DNA of 64,000 bases from Rufibacter sp. LB8 (GCF_014876185.1 NZ_JADALJ010000002.1:1-64000); one strand, 5' to 3'; shown: positions 52,007 to 62,274, counted from the stretch's first letter. Numbers and translations: made by a program. The notes: generated by a model from the letters alone, not told the origin.

Positions 52007-53891
52007 TAAGAAACGACTGTCCATCATAGAGAAAGCCTCCAAGCAGGTAGGCCCCAGTGTGTTTTGGAGCACCATCATCATTATTACCTCCTTCTTGCCG
52101 GTGTTCCTTTTGACCGGGCAAGAGGGACGCCTTTTCAGCCCATTGGCCTGGACCAAGACATTTATCCTCATTGTAGATGCCTTTGTGGCCATCACAGTGA
52201 CTCCTGTGCTGCTGTCACTCCTACTCAAAGGCAAGTTCAAGCCCGAGAGCGCCAACCCCGTTAACCGCGCCTTGGAACGGGTGTACTCGCCTATTCTGCG
52301 CTGGTGCCTTAAATGGCGCAAAACCACCATTGGAGTAAATATTCTGGCTTTGGCGGTGAGTATTCCTATGCTTTTGAGCCTGGGGTCTGAGTTCATGCCG
52401 CCCTTGGATGAGAGCTCCATCCTGTTCATGCCCGTAACCCTGCCAGACATCTCCAACGCCGAGGCCAAGCGTATTCTGCAGGTGCAGGACAAGATTATAA
52501 AATCAACGCCGGAGGTAGAACAAGTGTTGGGCAAGGCCGGGCGGGCCAGCACGGCCACGGACAACTCGCCCATCAGCATGATTGAGACCATCATCCTGCT
52601 GAAGCCTCAGTCAGAATGGCGCGAGGGGATGACCAAGGCCAAAATAATCGCGGAACTGGACCAGAAACTGCAGATCCCTGGCGTGATCAACGGCTGGACC
52701 CAGCCCATCATCAACCGCATCAACATGCTGGCCACGGGCATCAGGACAGACGTGGGCGTGAAGGTGTATGGCCAGAGCCTGGATTCTATTGCGGCGGTTT
52801 CTGAGAAAGTTCGCAATGCATTGCAACAGGTGGAAGGCGTGAAAGACCTGTACATTGAGCCGGTGACCGGTGGACGTTACCTGGAGATCCAGACCCGCCG
52901 GGAGGATCTGGGGCGCTACGGTCTTTCCGTCAATGATGTGAACAGCGTGGTGGAGTCTGCCCTCGGTGGGGCCAGCATCGGCAATACCATTGAAGGAAGG
53001 CGACGTTTCTCCATCAATGTGCGTCTGGCGCAGGAGTACCGCAATAGTTTGGATCGCATCCGCCGCATCCCCATTCAATCCAGTACCAACGGAACGGTGC
53101 CGCTTTCAGCGGTGGCTGATGTGAAATTTGTGGACGGACCGCCTATGATTGCCTCAGAGAACGCCCAACTGCGGGGCGCGGTGCTATTCAATGTGCGTGA
53201 CCGCGATCTGGGCAGCACGGTGCAGGAGGCCATCAAAACCATTAACCAGGAGGTGACCGGAATCCCCAATGGCTATCATTTGGAGTGGAGCGGACAGTGG
53301 GAAAACCAGATCAGGGCCAACAAGACCCTAAAGATTATCATCCCGCTGGTGGTTCTCATCATCTTCCTTATCCTTTATTTTTCTTTTGGGTCTTTCAAAG
53401 AGGCGCTGCTCAACCTGGTCACCATCCCATTCGCTCTGGTGGGTGGGGTGTTCATTGTGTATTTCTACGGCATCAATCTGTCCGTGGCGGTGGCGGTGGG
53501 CTTCATTGCCCTGTTTGGGATGGCGGTAGAGACGGGTATGCTTATGGTGGTGTACCTGAATGAGGCCATGAACGAACTTGTGGCTAAAAAGGGTAACTCC
53601 AGTGAGACCATCACCAAGCAGGATATAAGAGAGTATGTGTTCCAGGGGGCGGCCAAGCGCCTACGACCCAAGATCATGACGGTTTCTGTGTCCCTTTTCG
53701 GCCTGATTCCCATTCTGTGGGCCACCGGGGTGGGTACTGACGTGATGTTACCAATTGTGCTTCCTCTTATAGGTGGTGTTTTCACCTCCTCCATTCATAT
53801 CCTGCTGGTGACTCCTGTGGTGTTTGAAATGACCAAGGAATATGAACTCAGGAAACACGGCAAATTAGATATTTATGATGTCAAACATTAA
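51999..53891 (+). CDS. cusA: CusA/CzcA-type RND efflux pump, C-terminal half, copy 2
   Basis: 630 residues, start MDNKKRLSII as in copy 1, preceded by AGAAGAAGAGAACC. Differs from copy 1 by scattered conservative changes (for example PVNRALERVYSPIL, SSTNGTVP). Codons just after the start differ between copies (AAAAAG versus AAGAAA), so no shared slippery heptamer is preserved at the junction; coupled re-initiation is the better explanation. Confidence 0.88.
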   Translation: MDNKKRLSIIEKASKQVGPSVFWSTIIIITSFLPVFLLTGQEGRLFSPLAWTKTFILIVDAFVAITVTPVLLSLLLKGKFKPESANPVNRALERVYSPILRWCLKWRKTTIGVNILALAVSIPMLLSLGSEFMPPLDESSILFMPVTLPDISNAEAKRILQVQDKIIKSTPEVEQVLGKAGRASTATDNSPISMIETIILLKPQSEWREGMTKAKIIAELDQKLQIPGVINGWTQPIINRINMLATGIRTDVGVKVYGQSLDSIAAVSEKVRNALQQVEGVKDLYIEPVTGGRYLEIQTRREDLGRYGLSVNDVNSVVESALGGASIGNTIEGRRRFSINVRLAQEYRNSLDRIRRIPIQSSTNGTVPLSAVADVKFVDGPPMIASENAQLRGAVLFNVRDRDLGSTVQEAIKTINQEVTGIPNGYHLEWSGQWENQIRANKTLKIIIPLVVLIIFLILYFSFGSFKEALLNLVTIPFALVGGVFIVYFYGINLSVAVAVGFIALFGMAVETGMLMVVYLNEAMNELVAKKGNSSETITKQDIREYVFQGAAKRLRPKIMTVSVSLFGLIPILWATGVGTDVMLPIVLPLIGGVFTSSIHILLVTPVVFEMTKEYELRKHGKLDIYDVKH

Positions 53892-55122
53892 AGTATACCT
53901 GAGTGCCCTGCTGCTGTTGCTGGGAGCTTCTGCCAAGGCCCAAACACCGGTTCTTCCACTGGATACAGTCCTTAATCGCATCTCCCAGAACAACGGCATG
54001 CTCAAGGAGATTGAGTTCCGGGCGAAGGCGCAAAATGCCATGGCAAAGGGAGCCAGAAGCCAGATGGCACCCATGGTGGGCGCCGGGGTCTTTATGTACC
54101 CGTACCCGGGCCAGATGAAAATGGAGGAGGATGACGCCATGTACATGACGGCCGTGGAGCAGGACATCACCAACCCAGCCAAACTGAAAGCCCGGGAGAA
54201 ATACCAGCTCTCCAGGGCGGCCATTGAGGAGGCAGGCCGTGACATGACCTTCAACCAACTCAGGGCGCAGGCCAAAACCGCCTATTACCAGTGGGTGGTG
54301 CTGGAGAAGAAGAAGGCCGTGCTGGCCGAGAGCCAGCGCATCATGCAGTTCATGCTCAAGCTGGGCAAGGTGCGCTACCCCTACAACCAGAGCTCCCTGG
54401 GCAGTATCTACAAAGCCGAGGGACGGATAGGGGAGGTGGAGAACATGCTCACCATGACCAACAGTGAGATTGAGATGAAGAACATCCAATTGAACATGCT
54501 GATGAACCTGCCTCCGGAAAACAGATTCAGGGTAGATACCACCGTGAGCGCACCTGAACTTACCGTGCTACCTGACACCGCCTCTCTGAGCGCCGCCCGC
54601 AGTGACGTGCGCCAAATAGACCGTACCATAGAGTCTATGCAGTTGAACCTGCGACTGGAGAAAATCCAGCGCAAGCCAGATTTCGGGATACGTTTTGAGA
54701 ACATGATGCCGCGTGACAGGATGATGCCCCAGTCGTTCACCCTCATGGGCATGGTCTCTATTCCCATTGCGCCCTGGTCCTCCAAAATGTACAAGGCCAA
54801 TGCCACTGCCATGAACCTGGAAATACAGGGTATGCAGAAGGGCCGGGAGGCCCTGTTGAACGAGGCCCAAAACATGGTGGCCAGCATGGCCCTGGAACTA
54901 CAGGCAAAGAAGACCCAGGTCCAGAATTATGAGAAGAAAATCATTCCGGCCCTGCGGCGCAACTACGAAACCACGCTCCTGAGCTATGAGCAGAACACGG
55001 GCCAGTTGCCGCTGGTGATTGACGCCTGGGAAGCCCTGAACATGGCCCAGATTGAATATCTCAATAACCTTGAGCAACTCTACCTAATAGGTGTGAATTA
55101 TGAAAAAGAACTGGAAAAATAG
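53875..55122 (+). CDS. cusC: TolC-family outer-membrane channel (CusC-like), copy 2
   Basis: 415 residues; same signal peptide and repeat layout as copy 1, but shorter by six residues near position 80 (KMEEDDAMYM against KMTGEEMGGQDDAMYM). Overlaps upstream gene by 17 nt and downstream gene by 23 nt, exactly as copy 1. Confidence 0.85.
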   Translation: MMSNIKVYLSALLLLLGASAKAQTPVLPLDTVLNRISQNNGMLKEIEFRAKAQNAMAKGARSQMAPMVGAGVFMYPYPGQMKMEEDDAMYMTAVEQDITNPAKLKAREKYQLSRAAIEEAGRDMTFNQLRAQAKTAYYQWVVLEKKKAVLAESQRIMQFMLKLGKVRYPYNQSSLGSIYKAEGRIGEVENMLTMTNSEIEMKNIQLNMLMNLPPENRFRVDTTVSAPELTVLPDTASLSAARSDVRQIDRTIESMQLNLRLEKIQRKPDFGIRFENMMPRDRMMPQSFTLMGMVSIPIAPWSSKMYKANATAMNLEIQGMQKGREALLNEAQNMVASMALELQAKKTQVQNYEKKIIPALRRNYETTLLSYEQNTGQLPLVIDAWEALNMAQIEYLNNLEQLYLIGVNYEKELEK

Positions 55123-56437
55123 GCTGATTGGGTTTCTGATTCTGCTGTTACCCTTCTCCTTAACCGCTTGTAATGACCAGGCTGAAAAGGGAGATGAGGC
55201 GCATGCGATGGAATACACCTGCCCCATGCACCCCCAGATTGTACAGGACAAACCCGGATCCTGCCCCATCTGCGGCATGGACCTGGTGGCCAAGCAACCC
55301 GCCAATGCACCGGGAGTGGCCGTATCCACAGATTTAGATTATTTGTTACAGCCCTCCAACCAGGCCGTGGTTTCCGCTGTGCAAACCACGCACCCGATGC
55401 AGAAGCCGCTGGAGCAGGAAATCACAATGTCTGGGGTGGTGACCTATGACACCCGTCGGCAGTACATCATCCCAGCCCGGTTCGCAGGGCGGATAGAGAA
55501 GCTGTACGTGCAGTTCAACTACCAAGCGGTGCGCAAAGGCCAGAAGCTGTATGACATCTACAGCCCCGAACTGGTCACCGCCCAGAAAGAGCTTCTCTAT
55601 CTGCTCAAAAACGACCCGGGCAACTCGGCGCTCATTGCCGGCGCGCGCCAAAAATTACGTCTTCTGGGTGCCACAGAGGGACAGATAAATCAGCTTGCAC
55701 GCACGGGGAGAGAGTCCTATACCTTCTCAGTCTTTAGCCCTTACTCGGGGTATGTGCTGGATCCGTCGGTGACGGCAACCCCAACAGTAGCGCCAGCCGC
55801 CGCCTCTGCCACAGGCGGTAGCGATGACGGTATGGGCGGCATGGGCGGTTCTAGCGGCGGTGCTTCAGGCACTATAACCACACCCGCCTCGGCCCCCCAA
55901 GGATTCGCCATCCGGGAAGGCATGTATGTGACCACGGGGCAGGCACTGCTAAAAGTAATTGACGCCTCCCAGGTTTGGGCGCAGTTCAACGTGGCCAGCA
56001 ATGTGGCGGGCCAATTAAAGAAGGGGACTCCCATCACTATTTCCTTTAACCAGGTGGAGGGTAAAACCCTGCAGTCCTCGGTGCATTTGGTGGAGCCTGT
56101 GTATGAGGAGGGGGAGAACTTCGCACAGATAAGGGCCTTGCTTCCGGCAAAGGGGAATCCAATTCTAATCGGCCAGGTCATCACCGGGAAAGTAACCTAT
56201 AGCACTGGCTCCGCCCTTTGGGTTCCCAAAGATGCTGTGTTGGACCTTGGGGGCCAGTCGGTAGCATTCCTGAAAATGGACGGAGTGTTCAAACCCATTG
56301 GTGTGCGCGTGGGGCAGCGGTCAGGCGGTCAGGTAGAGATTGTGTCAGGGCTGAAAGCCAGTGACGTGATAGCGGCCAACGCGCAGTTCCTGGTGGACAG
56401 TGAGAGTTTTATTAGGGTACCAGACACAAGCAGATGA
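55100..56437 (+). CDS. cusB: RND efflux periplasmic adaptor (CusB-like) with one HMBD, copy 2
   Basis: 445 residues, organised as copy 1. The segment between lipobox and HMBD differs (NDQAEKGDEAHAM). A 173-bp tract, 55943-56115, is base-for-base identical to 14474-14646 in copy 1, while flanking codons differ at silent sites; this points to recent gene conversion. Overlaps the next gene by 4 nt. Confidence 0.88.
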   Translation: MKKNWKNRLIGFLILLLPFSLTACNDQAEKGDEAHAMEYTCPMHPQIVQDKPGSCPICGMDLVAKQPANAPGVAVSTDLDYLLQPSNQAVVSAVQTTHPMQKPLEQEITMSGVVTYDTRRQYIIPARFAGRIEKLYVQFNYQAVRKGQKLYDIYSPELVTAQKELLYLLKNDPGNSALIAGARQKLRLLGATEGQINQLARTGRESYTFSVFSPYSGYVLDPSVTATPTVAPAAASATGGSDDGMGGMGGSSGGASGTITTPASAPQGFAIREGMYVTTGQALLKVIDASQVWAQFNVASNVAGQLKKGTPITISFNQVEGKTLQSSVHLVEPVYEEGENFAQIRALLPAKGNPILIGQVITGKVTYSTGSALWVPKDAVLDLGGQSVAFLKMDGVFKPIGVRVGQRSGGQVEIVSGLKASDVIAANAQFLVDSESFIRVPDTSR

Positions 56438-57765
56438 GACATATAAAGAACCTATTCACCGTTTTACTGGCAACGCTCTTTCTGATGGCCTGCGCCAAGA
56501 CCGACGAGCATGCCCACGCTGGGGAGGACGCCAGCTACACCTGCCCCATGCACCCCCAAATTGTGGAAGGCGAGCCTGGTTCTTGCCCTATTTGTGGCAT
56601 GGACCTGGTTTTGGTCCAGAAACAGAAAAAGGAGCCAGAAACGGCCAGTGCCTTTACCTGCCCCATGCACCCACAGATAGTGGAGGACAAAGCCGGCTCA
56701 TGCCCCATCTGCGGGATGGACCTGGTACCCGTGAAAAAACAAAGCAACAAAGGCGAGGAAGTCAGTATCATGCTGAGCGAAAACCAGATCCAACTGGGCA
56801 ACATCACCACGCAAACCATCCGGCAGGGACAGGTGGGAAGCAGCACGGTGCTTACGGGCAGGCTGGTGGTGGATCAGACGCAGGCCGACCTTATTAGCAG
56901 TCGGGCCGCTGGCCGCATAGAGAGACTGTATGTAAAGGAAACGGGACAATCCATCCGTAAGGGGCAACCCCTCTATGACTTATACAGTGAGACCCTTCTC
57001 ACATTGGAACAGGAATACCTGCTGGCCTTGGACCAGGTGAAGGCGTTCCCCGGCGAGAGGCAGTTTGCCTCTATTCTGGACGCCGCCAAAAGAAAGCTCC
57101 TCTTGACCGGGCTCACCAATGCTCAGGTCAACCGGGTCGCCCGCACCCGGAAGTTGGACGCGCGTATCACATTTGTCTCCCCGTCCTCTGGCACGGTAAC
57201 AGAGATAGCTTCCGCCGAAGGTATTTATGTGGCTGAGGGAAGCCCGCTTTACCGGATCACCCGCTTCAGCTCCATCTGGGTAGAGGCGGAACTTTATGCG
57301 CAGGAGGCAGACCAGATGAAGGTGGGAACGCCTGTTGAAGTCTCTGTTCCCGGAAATGCGGCACCTATCAAAACCAGGATCTCCTTCATCAACCCAGAGT
57401 TCAGGCAAAACAGTCAGGTGGTGGTTGCACGGGCCTCCATCCCCAATCCGCAGGGGCGGTTGATTCCAGGTACGCAGGCCACCATGACCCTCGGGGCTCC
57501 CGTGAAGCAGGCTATGACCCTGCCTTTGGATGCCGTGATCCGGGATTCCAAAGGTGCGCACGTTTGGGTGAAGATCGGGGAAAATACATTTAGCCCCAGA
57601 AGGGTGGAGCTTGGGGAGGAAAGTTCAAACCGGGTAGCCATTGCCAGTGGGCTACAACCAAGAGACACCGTGGTAGTGACGGGCGCCTATCTGCTGTACA
57701 GCGAATATGTACTAAAGCAAGGGGCAGACCCGATGGCTGGACACAACCATCAATCTAATCAATAA
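56434..57765 (+). CDS. cusB: Second RND efflux adaptor with two tandem HMBDs, copy 2
   Basis: 443 residues, two HMBDs then the adaptor body, as in copy 1. Divergence is concentrated in the middle of the protein (about residues 280-370, for example VEAELYAQEADQMKVGTPVEVSVPGN versus the copy 1 version), the region that would touch pump or channel, while the ends are nearly identical. Confidence 0.88.
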   Translation: MRHIKNLFTVLLATLFLMACAKTDEHAHAGEDASYTCPMHPQIVEGEPGSCPICGMDLVLVQKQKKEPETASAFTCPMHPQIVEDKAGSCPICGMDLVPVKKQSNKGEEVSIMLSENQIQLGNITTQTIRQGQVGSSTVLTGRLVVDQTQADLISSRAAGRIERLYVKETGQSIRKGQPLYDLYSETLLTLEQEYLLALDQVKAFPGERQFASILDAAKRKLLLTGLTNAQVNRVARTRKLDARITFVSPSSGTVTEIASAEGIYVAEGSPLYRITRFSSIWVEAELYAQEADQMKVGTPVEVSVPGNAAPIKTRISFINPEFRQNSQVVVARASIPNPQGRLIPGTQATMTLGAPVKQAMTLPLDAVIRDSKGAHVWVKIGENTFSPRRVELGEESSNRVAIASGLQPRDTVVVTGAYLLYSEYVLKQGADPMAGHNHQSNQ

Positions 57766-57775
57766 ACGTAATCTT

Positions 57776-58852
57776 ATGCTGTACAGAACATTTAAATTGC
57801 CACTTATCACTTCTTTCTTAATGGTGTTCACCGCCTGTAACCTTCATACAGAGGATGATATGGGAGACATGGAGGAAGATATGGACGGGATGGAATTGAA
57901 CATCAACTACCCGGCCGCCTTCGTGGTGAACGGGGAGTCCAATGATGTGGATGTCATTAATTTGAATGACCTAACCCACAAAGACCATATCAGCCTTAAC
58001 GGAGCCACTTTTCCGCACCACATCAACATGAGCCCGGACAGAACCAAGCTGGCCGTGGCCATTACCAGCACTGACCTGAGCGCCGGGCATGACGGCGGAG
58101 GCATGGACGGGATGAGCGGCCTGAAGGTCATTGTGCTCAACAGCTACACCGGCAAGATTGAGAAGGAGATTGTGCTCCCTAAGATGCCGCATAACGCCGC
58201 CTTTAACGCAGACGGTTCTGAGCTGTGGGTCTCACAGGAGGATGAGATGAGGAGCCAAGTACTGGTATATAACACTGGGAATTGGGCGTTGAAGAACACC
58301 ATCTTGGTGGGGAAGGGATTGTCTGAGGTTACGTTCTCAACTGACGGCTCAAAAGTGTTTGCTGCCAATACGGCTGACGCCACCGTCTCCATCATCAGCC
58401 CAGCCACTAAGATGGTGATGGGTACAGTGCCGGTGGGCAAGGATCCGGTTGGAGCTTGGCCAGCTGCCAATGGACATGTGTACGTGGACAATGAGACAGA
58501 CCAGACCGTCACCGAGATAAATGTAGCGACCGGAGCGGTCACCGAGACAATTAACCTAGGCTTTAAACCGGGATACGTGGCCTACCATCCTGACCAGCAA
58601 GAGCTATGGGTGAGTGATGCCACCAATGGTAAGGTGGTCTACTACAAGAAGGCAAACGGCCTTTGGGCCAGGCAAGGAGCCATCACCACGGGCGCAGATG
58701 CCCACGCCATAGCCTTTTCCCCAGATGGCACAATAGCCTATGTCACAAACCAGGGGGCCGGCACAGTTTCCGTTATCAATGTTTCTGAACATAGTGTACG
58801 CACCGCCATTTCGGTTGGGAAAAAACCGAACGGAATAGTTCTCCGACCATAG
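57776..58852 (+). CDS. YncE-like beta-propeller lipoprotein, copy 2
   Basis: 358 residues, same length as copy 1 with an acidic Met-rich start after the lipobox (MGDMEEDMDGMELN) and the same propeller repeats ending SVISVGKKPNGIVLRP-like. Conserved synteny supports a function inside the efflux module. Confidence 0.78.
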   Translation: MLYRTFKLPLITSFLMVFTACNLHTEDDMGDMEEDMDGMELNINYPAAFVVNGESNDVDVINLNDLTHKDHISLNGATFPHHINMSPDRTKLAVAITSTDLSAGHDGGGMDGMSGLKVIVLNSYTGKIEKEIVLPKMPHNAAFNADGSELWVSQEDEMRSQVLVYNTGNWALKNTILVGKGLSEVTFSTDGSKVFAANTADATVSIISPATKMVMGTVPVGKDPVGAWPAANGHVYVDNETDQTVTEINVATGAVTETINLGFKPGYVAYHPDQQELWVSDATNGKVVYYKKANGLWARQGAITTGADAHAIAFSPDGTIAYVTNQGAGTVSVINVSEHSVRTAISVGKKPNGIVLRP

Positions 58853-58890
58853 GCTCAACTTAACTACTACTAAACCTAATAATCCTTACA

Positions 58891-59580
58891 ATGAAAAAAA
58901 AATTCACCTTCCTGACCCTTCTGGGCCTTATATTCCTTTCTGCGCTAATGATTCCCGAAGGGGCCTCTGCGCACGGAGGGGAAAAGCACCCTAAAAAAGC
59001 CAAAGTGGCGCAAGTAGACTCACTAAAGAAAACGACTGCCGTTGCCCAAGACACTATTGTATTTAGTGAGGTGGCTCCGACAGATCATGCGGAGCACAAG
59101 GCAAACCCTGCAAAAGTCCATGCCTCTATCGCTGACTTCCCGCACATTCACCCGCTCATTGTCCATTTCCCGATCATGCTTTTAATGATCGCGGCTGCGA
59201 TGCAGTTCGTGAACATCCTTTTCCAGAACAAAGTGCTGAACTGGTCAGTGACCATCATGGTACTGCTAGGTTTTGTGACCGCTTACGCCTCCACCCACTG
59301 GTCACACCCCCACACAGACGGGCTTACAGAACACGCCGAGCTTGTTCTGGCGCAACATGACAAGTACGCCGACTATACTATCTACCTGTCCGGGCTAGGG
59401 CTGGTGGCACAGCTCTTAAGTCTGTTTATATTTAAGGGCAAGCGCTGGAGTATTGCCGTGGCTGCCGTGATCCTGATAGGAGCGGGGTATGCCGTGGCAA
59501 TGGCGGGCCACTACGGAGCACAACTGGTGCATATTGAAGGCGTGGGCCCTCAGGGGAAATACTTGGAACAGCATCATTAA
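58891..59580 (+). CDS. DUF2231 membrane protein, copy 2
   Basis: 229 residues, nearly identical in protein to copy 1, with long DNA tracts unchanged (59083-59195 identical to 17615-17727). Last shared gene of the duplication; beyond it the two loci have different genes. Confidence 0.8.
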   Translation: MKKKFTFLTLLGLIFLSALMIPEGASAHGGEKHPKKAKVAQVDSLKKTTAVAQDTIVFSEVAPTDHAEHKANPAKVHASIADFPHIHPLIVHFPIMLLMIAAAMQFVNILFQNKVLNWSVTIMVLLGFVTAYASTHWSHPHTDGLTEHAELVLAQHDKYADYTIYLSGLGLVAQLLSLFIFKGKRWSIAVAAVILIGAGYAVAMAGHYGAQLVHIEGVGPQGKYLEQHH

Positions 59581-59615
59581 AAACACCTGTACGGGTGCTT
59601 TATTAGTTCTAGAAG

Positions 59616-59669
59616 CACTAATCTGTTTTTGGCTTGTTTTCTAAAAGGGAGGCCGAAAACGGATTAGTG
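59616..59669 (+). terminator. Hairpin closing efflux module copy 2
   Basis: CACTAATCTGTTTTTGGC (59616-59633) pairs with GCCGAAAACGGATTAGTG (59652-59669) over 18 positions, two of them G-U in RNA. No strong T-run follows, so terminator or processing site. Confidence 0.6.
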
Positions 59670-59753
59670 TTCTGAATAAATTATAACTTTTTCAACTGTT
59701 GGCTTATAAAATGAAGGCCTGAGCTGGCAAATGGGACACTCAAATCAAGCTAC

Positions 59754-60557
59754 ATGGCTAAGGGTAAACACTATTACATACGCAAACTCCACCGGTATTT
59801 GGGGCTTATACTGGGTGTCCAGTTTCTGTTCTGGACCTTGGGGGGGCTGTATTTCAGTTGGAACAATATAGATGAAGTGCATGGAGACCAACTAAGGAAA
59901 GAAAAACGTTTCCTGCCAGCCAACCTGAACCTGGTTTCGCCGCAAGTGGCTTTACAAGAGCTGAAGAAGACAGCCACAGTAGATTCCATCAAAGCAATTC
60001 AACTGATAGAGATTTTAGGTGTTCCTACCTATCAGATGAGTTATTTCACCAAAACAGAGGATGTCAAAAAAGGCTTAGGATTATCTGGTGCACATGGGGG
60101 AGGACATGCTGGGGGCGGAAGCAAGACTCGACTGGCCAACGCAGAGACCGGGCAACTAAGATCCGCGCTGGGCAAAGACGAGGCTGTGCAACTTGCCCAA
60201 TACAATGTGGTGGAGCCTGCCCTGGTCGGAAAGGTTGAATACTTGACTGAGGTGGGGTCTCACCATGAGTACCGTGAGAAGCCTTTGCCTGCTTGGGCCA
60301 TTACGTTTAAGCAACCTAGCTGCACCGTTTACATCTCCGCAGAATACGGCACCTTTCAGGCCATCAGGCATAACCAGTGGCGGGTGTTTGACTTCCTGTG
60401 GATGTTGCACACCATGGACTTCCAGGGCAGGGATAATTTTGGGAATCTCCTTCTGAAAGTCTTCTCAGTGCTGGGTCTGGTCACGGTCCTCTCTGGTTTT
60501 GCACTCTATTTTGTGTCTTCTCCAACCTTCCGAAAGAAAAGGAGAACAGGTAGCTGA
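59754..60557 (+). CDS. PepSY domain membrane protein, 2
   Basis: 267 residues. As at 28254: N-terminal membrane helix (RYLGLILGVQFLFWTLGGLYFSW), PepSY-like periplasmic part, LHTMDFQGRDN, C-terminal helix and basic tail. It has an extra Gly/His segment (GAHGGGHAGGGSK, about 110-122) that could bind metal. It is followed by DUF2911, as in the first locus, although the order there is reversed. Confidence 0.72.
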   Translation: MAKGKHYYIRKLHRYLGLILGVQFLFWTLGGLYFSWNNIDEVHGDQLRKEKRFLPANLNLVSPQVALQELKKTATVDSIKAIQLIEILGVPTYQMSYFTKTEDVKKGLGLSGAHGGGHAGGGSKTRLANAETGQLRSALGKDEAVQLAQYNVVEPALVGKVEYLTEVGSHHEYREKPLPAWAITFKQPSCTVYISAEYGTFQAIRHNQWRVFDFLWMLHTMDFQGRDNFGNLLLKVFSVLGLVTVLSGFALYFVSSPTFRKKRRTGS

Positions 60558-60602
60558 TCCACTAAACTGACTTCATAAAATTCATATCTCTAATACATCG
60601 AA

Positions 60603-61211
60603 ATGAAAAGAACACTGACCCTTCTGTCATTGACTACCGCTTTGGCAGTTACCATGGTCGCTTGCAACCAGCAAAGCCCAAAAAAACAGTTAGAAGCATC
60701 TGCGCCGACTCAGAATATTGGAGAACTTGACAGTGCCGATATGGTGCAGGACACTATCAAAAAAAGCATCCCCTCTGAGTCGATTGGGAGGATAGGGGAC
60801 GCCACAATAAAAATCGAGTACCATTCCCCGGGGGTGAAGGGCCGGGTAGTCTGGGGCGGGTTGGTGCCTTATGATCAGGTTTGGGTGACCGGTGCGCATA
60901 AAGCCACCACCGTAGAGTTCGACAAGGACTTGTTGATAGCAGGAAAATCGGTTGCCCCGGGGAAATATGCGCTTTTCACCATTCCAGGCCGAGAGGAGTG
61001 GACAATTATTCTTAATAAGAATTGGGACCAGCACTTAGCAGATGAATATGACCAGAACGAGGATATTCTGCGGACAAAAGTGAAGCCGTACAGCTTGAAG
61101 CATCCTCAGGAAAGACTGAAGTACAGGGTTGAGGATAGCGGGGAGGCAGAGGCAGGAATCAGGATCTCCTGGGAAAAAATTGGAATCAGGTTACCCGTTG
61201 CCGGTGAGTAA
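60603..61211 (+). CDS. DUF2911 lipoprotein, 2
   Basis: 202 residues, lipoprotein signal ending at VAC, and DUF2911 signature (IEYHSPGVKGRVVWGGLVPY, GKYALFTIPGREEWT). Paralogue of 26898-27515. It lies 30 nt before the HMA-AraC regulator start used here. Confidence 0.82.
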   Translation: MKRTLTLLSLTTALAVTMVACNQQSPKKQLEASAPTQNIGELDSADMVQDTIKKSIPSESIGRIGDATIKIEYHSPGVKGRVVWGGLVPYDQVWVTGAHKATTVEFDKDLLIAGKSVAPGKYALFTIPGREEWTIILNKNWDQHLADEYDQNEDILRTKVKPYSLKHPQERLKYRVEDSGEAEAGIRISWEKIGIRLPVAGE

Positions 61212-61240
61212 AGCAGTTGGGGCTTTCCCAGGTAAGTAGG

Positions 61241-61828
61241 ATGGAATCAAAAAACCAAAATATGACCACCATTTGCATTAAAAACATGGTGTGCCCTCGC
61301 TGCATCAGAATCATGAAGGAGCAGTTTGAAGCGATGGGTCTTCCTGTGGTTGAGGTGCGTTTAGGCCAGGTTGACTTAGAGCGTCCATTGCTTCCTGAGG
61401 AAACGGCACAGGTGGACATTTTCCTGAGGGACTATGGGTTTGAATTATTGGAAGACCAAAAAGCGAAACTGGTGGAGCGGATAAAGACCCTTCTGATTGA
61501 GCTGATTCATTATCGTAAAGAAAAGACAGGCTTAACCTACTCTACTTTCCTAGCTCAGTCCATCGGCAGGGATTATAGTACGCTGAGCCATACGTTCTCA
61601 TCTTTGGAGAACACTACCATTGAGAAATTTATCATCCTACAGAAGGTGGAGTATATCAAAGCCCAGCTGGAGTACGAGGAGCTTTCGCTGGGGGAGATTG
61701 CCACGAGGCTGCATTACAGAAGCTTGAGCCATTTATCCAAACAGTTCAAGGCGGTGACTGGGTATAGCCCCTCTGAATACAGGAAGCTACAGATAATGAA
61801 CCGCTTGCCCCTTGACCAGGTCAGCTAA
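61241..61828 (+). CDS. CxxC (HMA-like) domain fused to AraC-type HTH regulator, paralogue 3
   Basis: 195 residues from ATG 61241 (ATG 61262 and TTG 61217 are alternatives). N-terminus CIKNMVCPRCIRIM, closest to paralogue 1 (same PR between Cys and HTH LGEIATRLHYRSLSHLSKQFK). It is followed by a Csp gene and may control it; the Csp upstream motif starts 31 nt after its stop. Confidence 0.8.
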   Translation: MESKNQNMTTICIKNMVCPRCIRIMKEQFEAMGLPVVEVRLGQVDLERPLLPEETAQVDIFLRDYGFELLEDQKAKLVERIKTLLIELIHYRKEKTGLTYSTFLAQSIGRDYSTLSHTFSSLENTTIEKFIILQKVEYIKAQLEYEELSLGEIATRLHYRSLSHLSKQFKAVTGYSPSEYRKLQIMNRLPLDQVS

Positions 61829-61941
61829 GTGTTTGACCCGTAATTATGCAAGTCTAAACAAGGACTGTACAAAACATAACTAGACGAATGATGGTAAAAT
61901 AGTGCAGTGGTATTATTTATTAACTAAAAATTCATCCAACC

Positions 61942-62274
61942 ATGCACAATTCAAACCAATATCAATCTGTAATTGCGGCCTTGAATGCCTGCGCCGCTGC
62001 CTGTGACCATTGTTATGATGCCTGCCTGCAGGAGGAGCATGTGAAAATGATGGCCCGCTGTATCCGTCTTGACCGTGACTGTGCAGAAATATGCAAGCTT
62101 ACCGCCAGTGCGCTTGCACGAAACTCAGAGACAGCAAAAGTTTTGTTGCAGGCCTGTGCCGAAATATGCCGAGAATGTGGGATTGAGTGCGCTAGCCATA
62201 AAGAAATGCAACACTGCCTACAGTGTGCTGAGGCCTGTAAAGCTTGTGAAGAGGCCTGCCGTAGTGCATTCTAA
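61942..62274 (+). CDS. Four-helix-bundle copper-storage protein (Csp3-like), 2
   Basis: 110 residues, 16 Cys in the same positions as the Csp at 36952 and highly similar to it (CYDACLQEEHVKMMARCIRL). No signal peptide, so cytosolic. The Csp upstream motif is at 61859-61878. Ends in a strong hairpin. Confidence 0.88.
   Translation: MHNSNQYQSVIAALNACAAACDHCYDACLQEEHVKMMARCIRLDRDCAEICKLTASALARNSETAKVLLQACAEICRECGIECASHKEMQHCLQCAEACKACEEACRSAF

Noticed and set aside
51968-52594. 208-codon minus-strand frame inside the second pump half
   Set aside because: Antisense of a conserved coding region, no family features, no promoter or ribosome-binding site.
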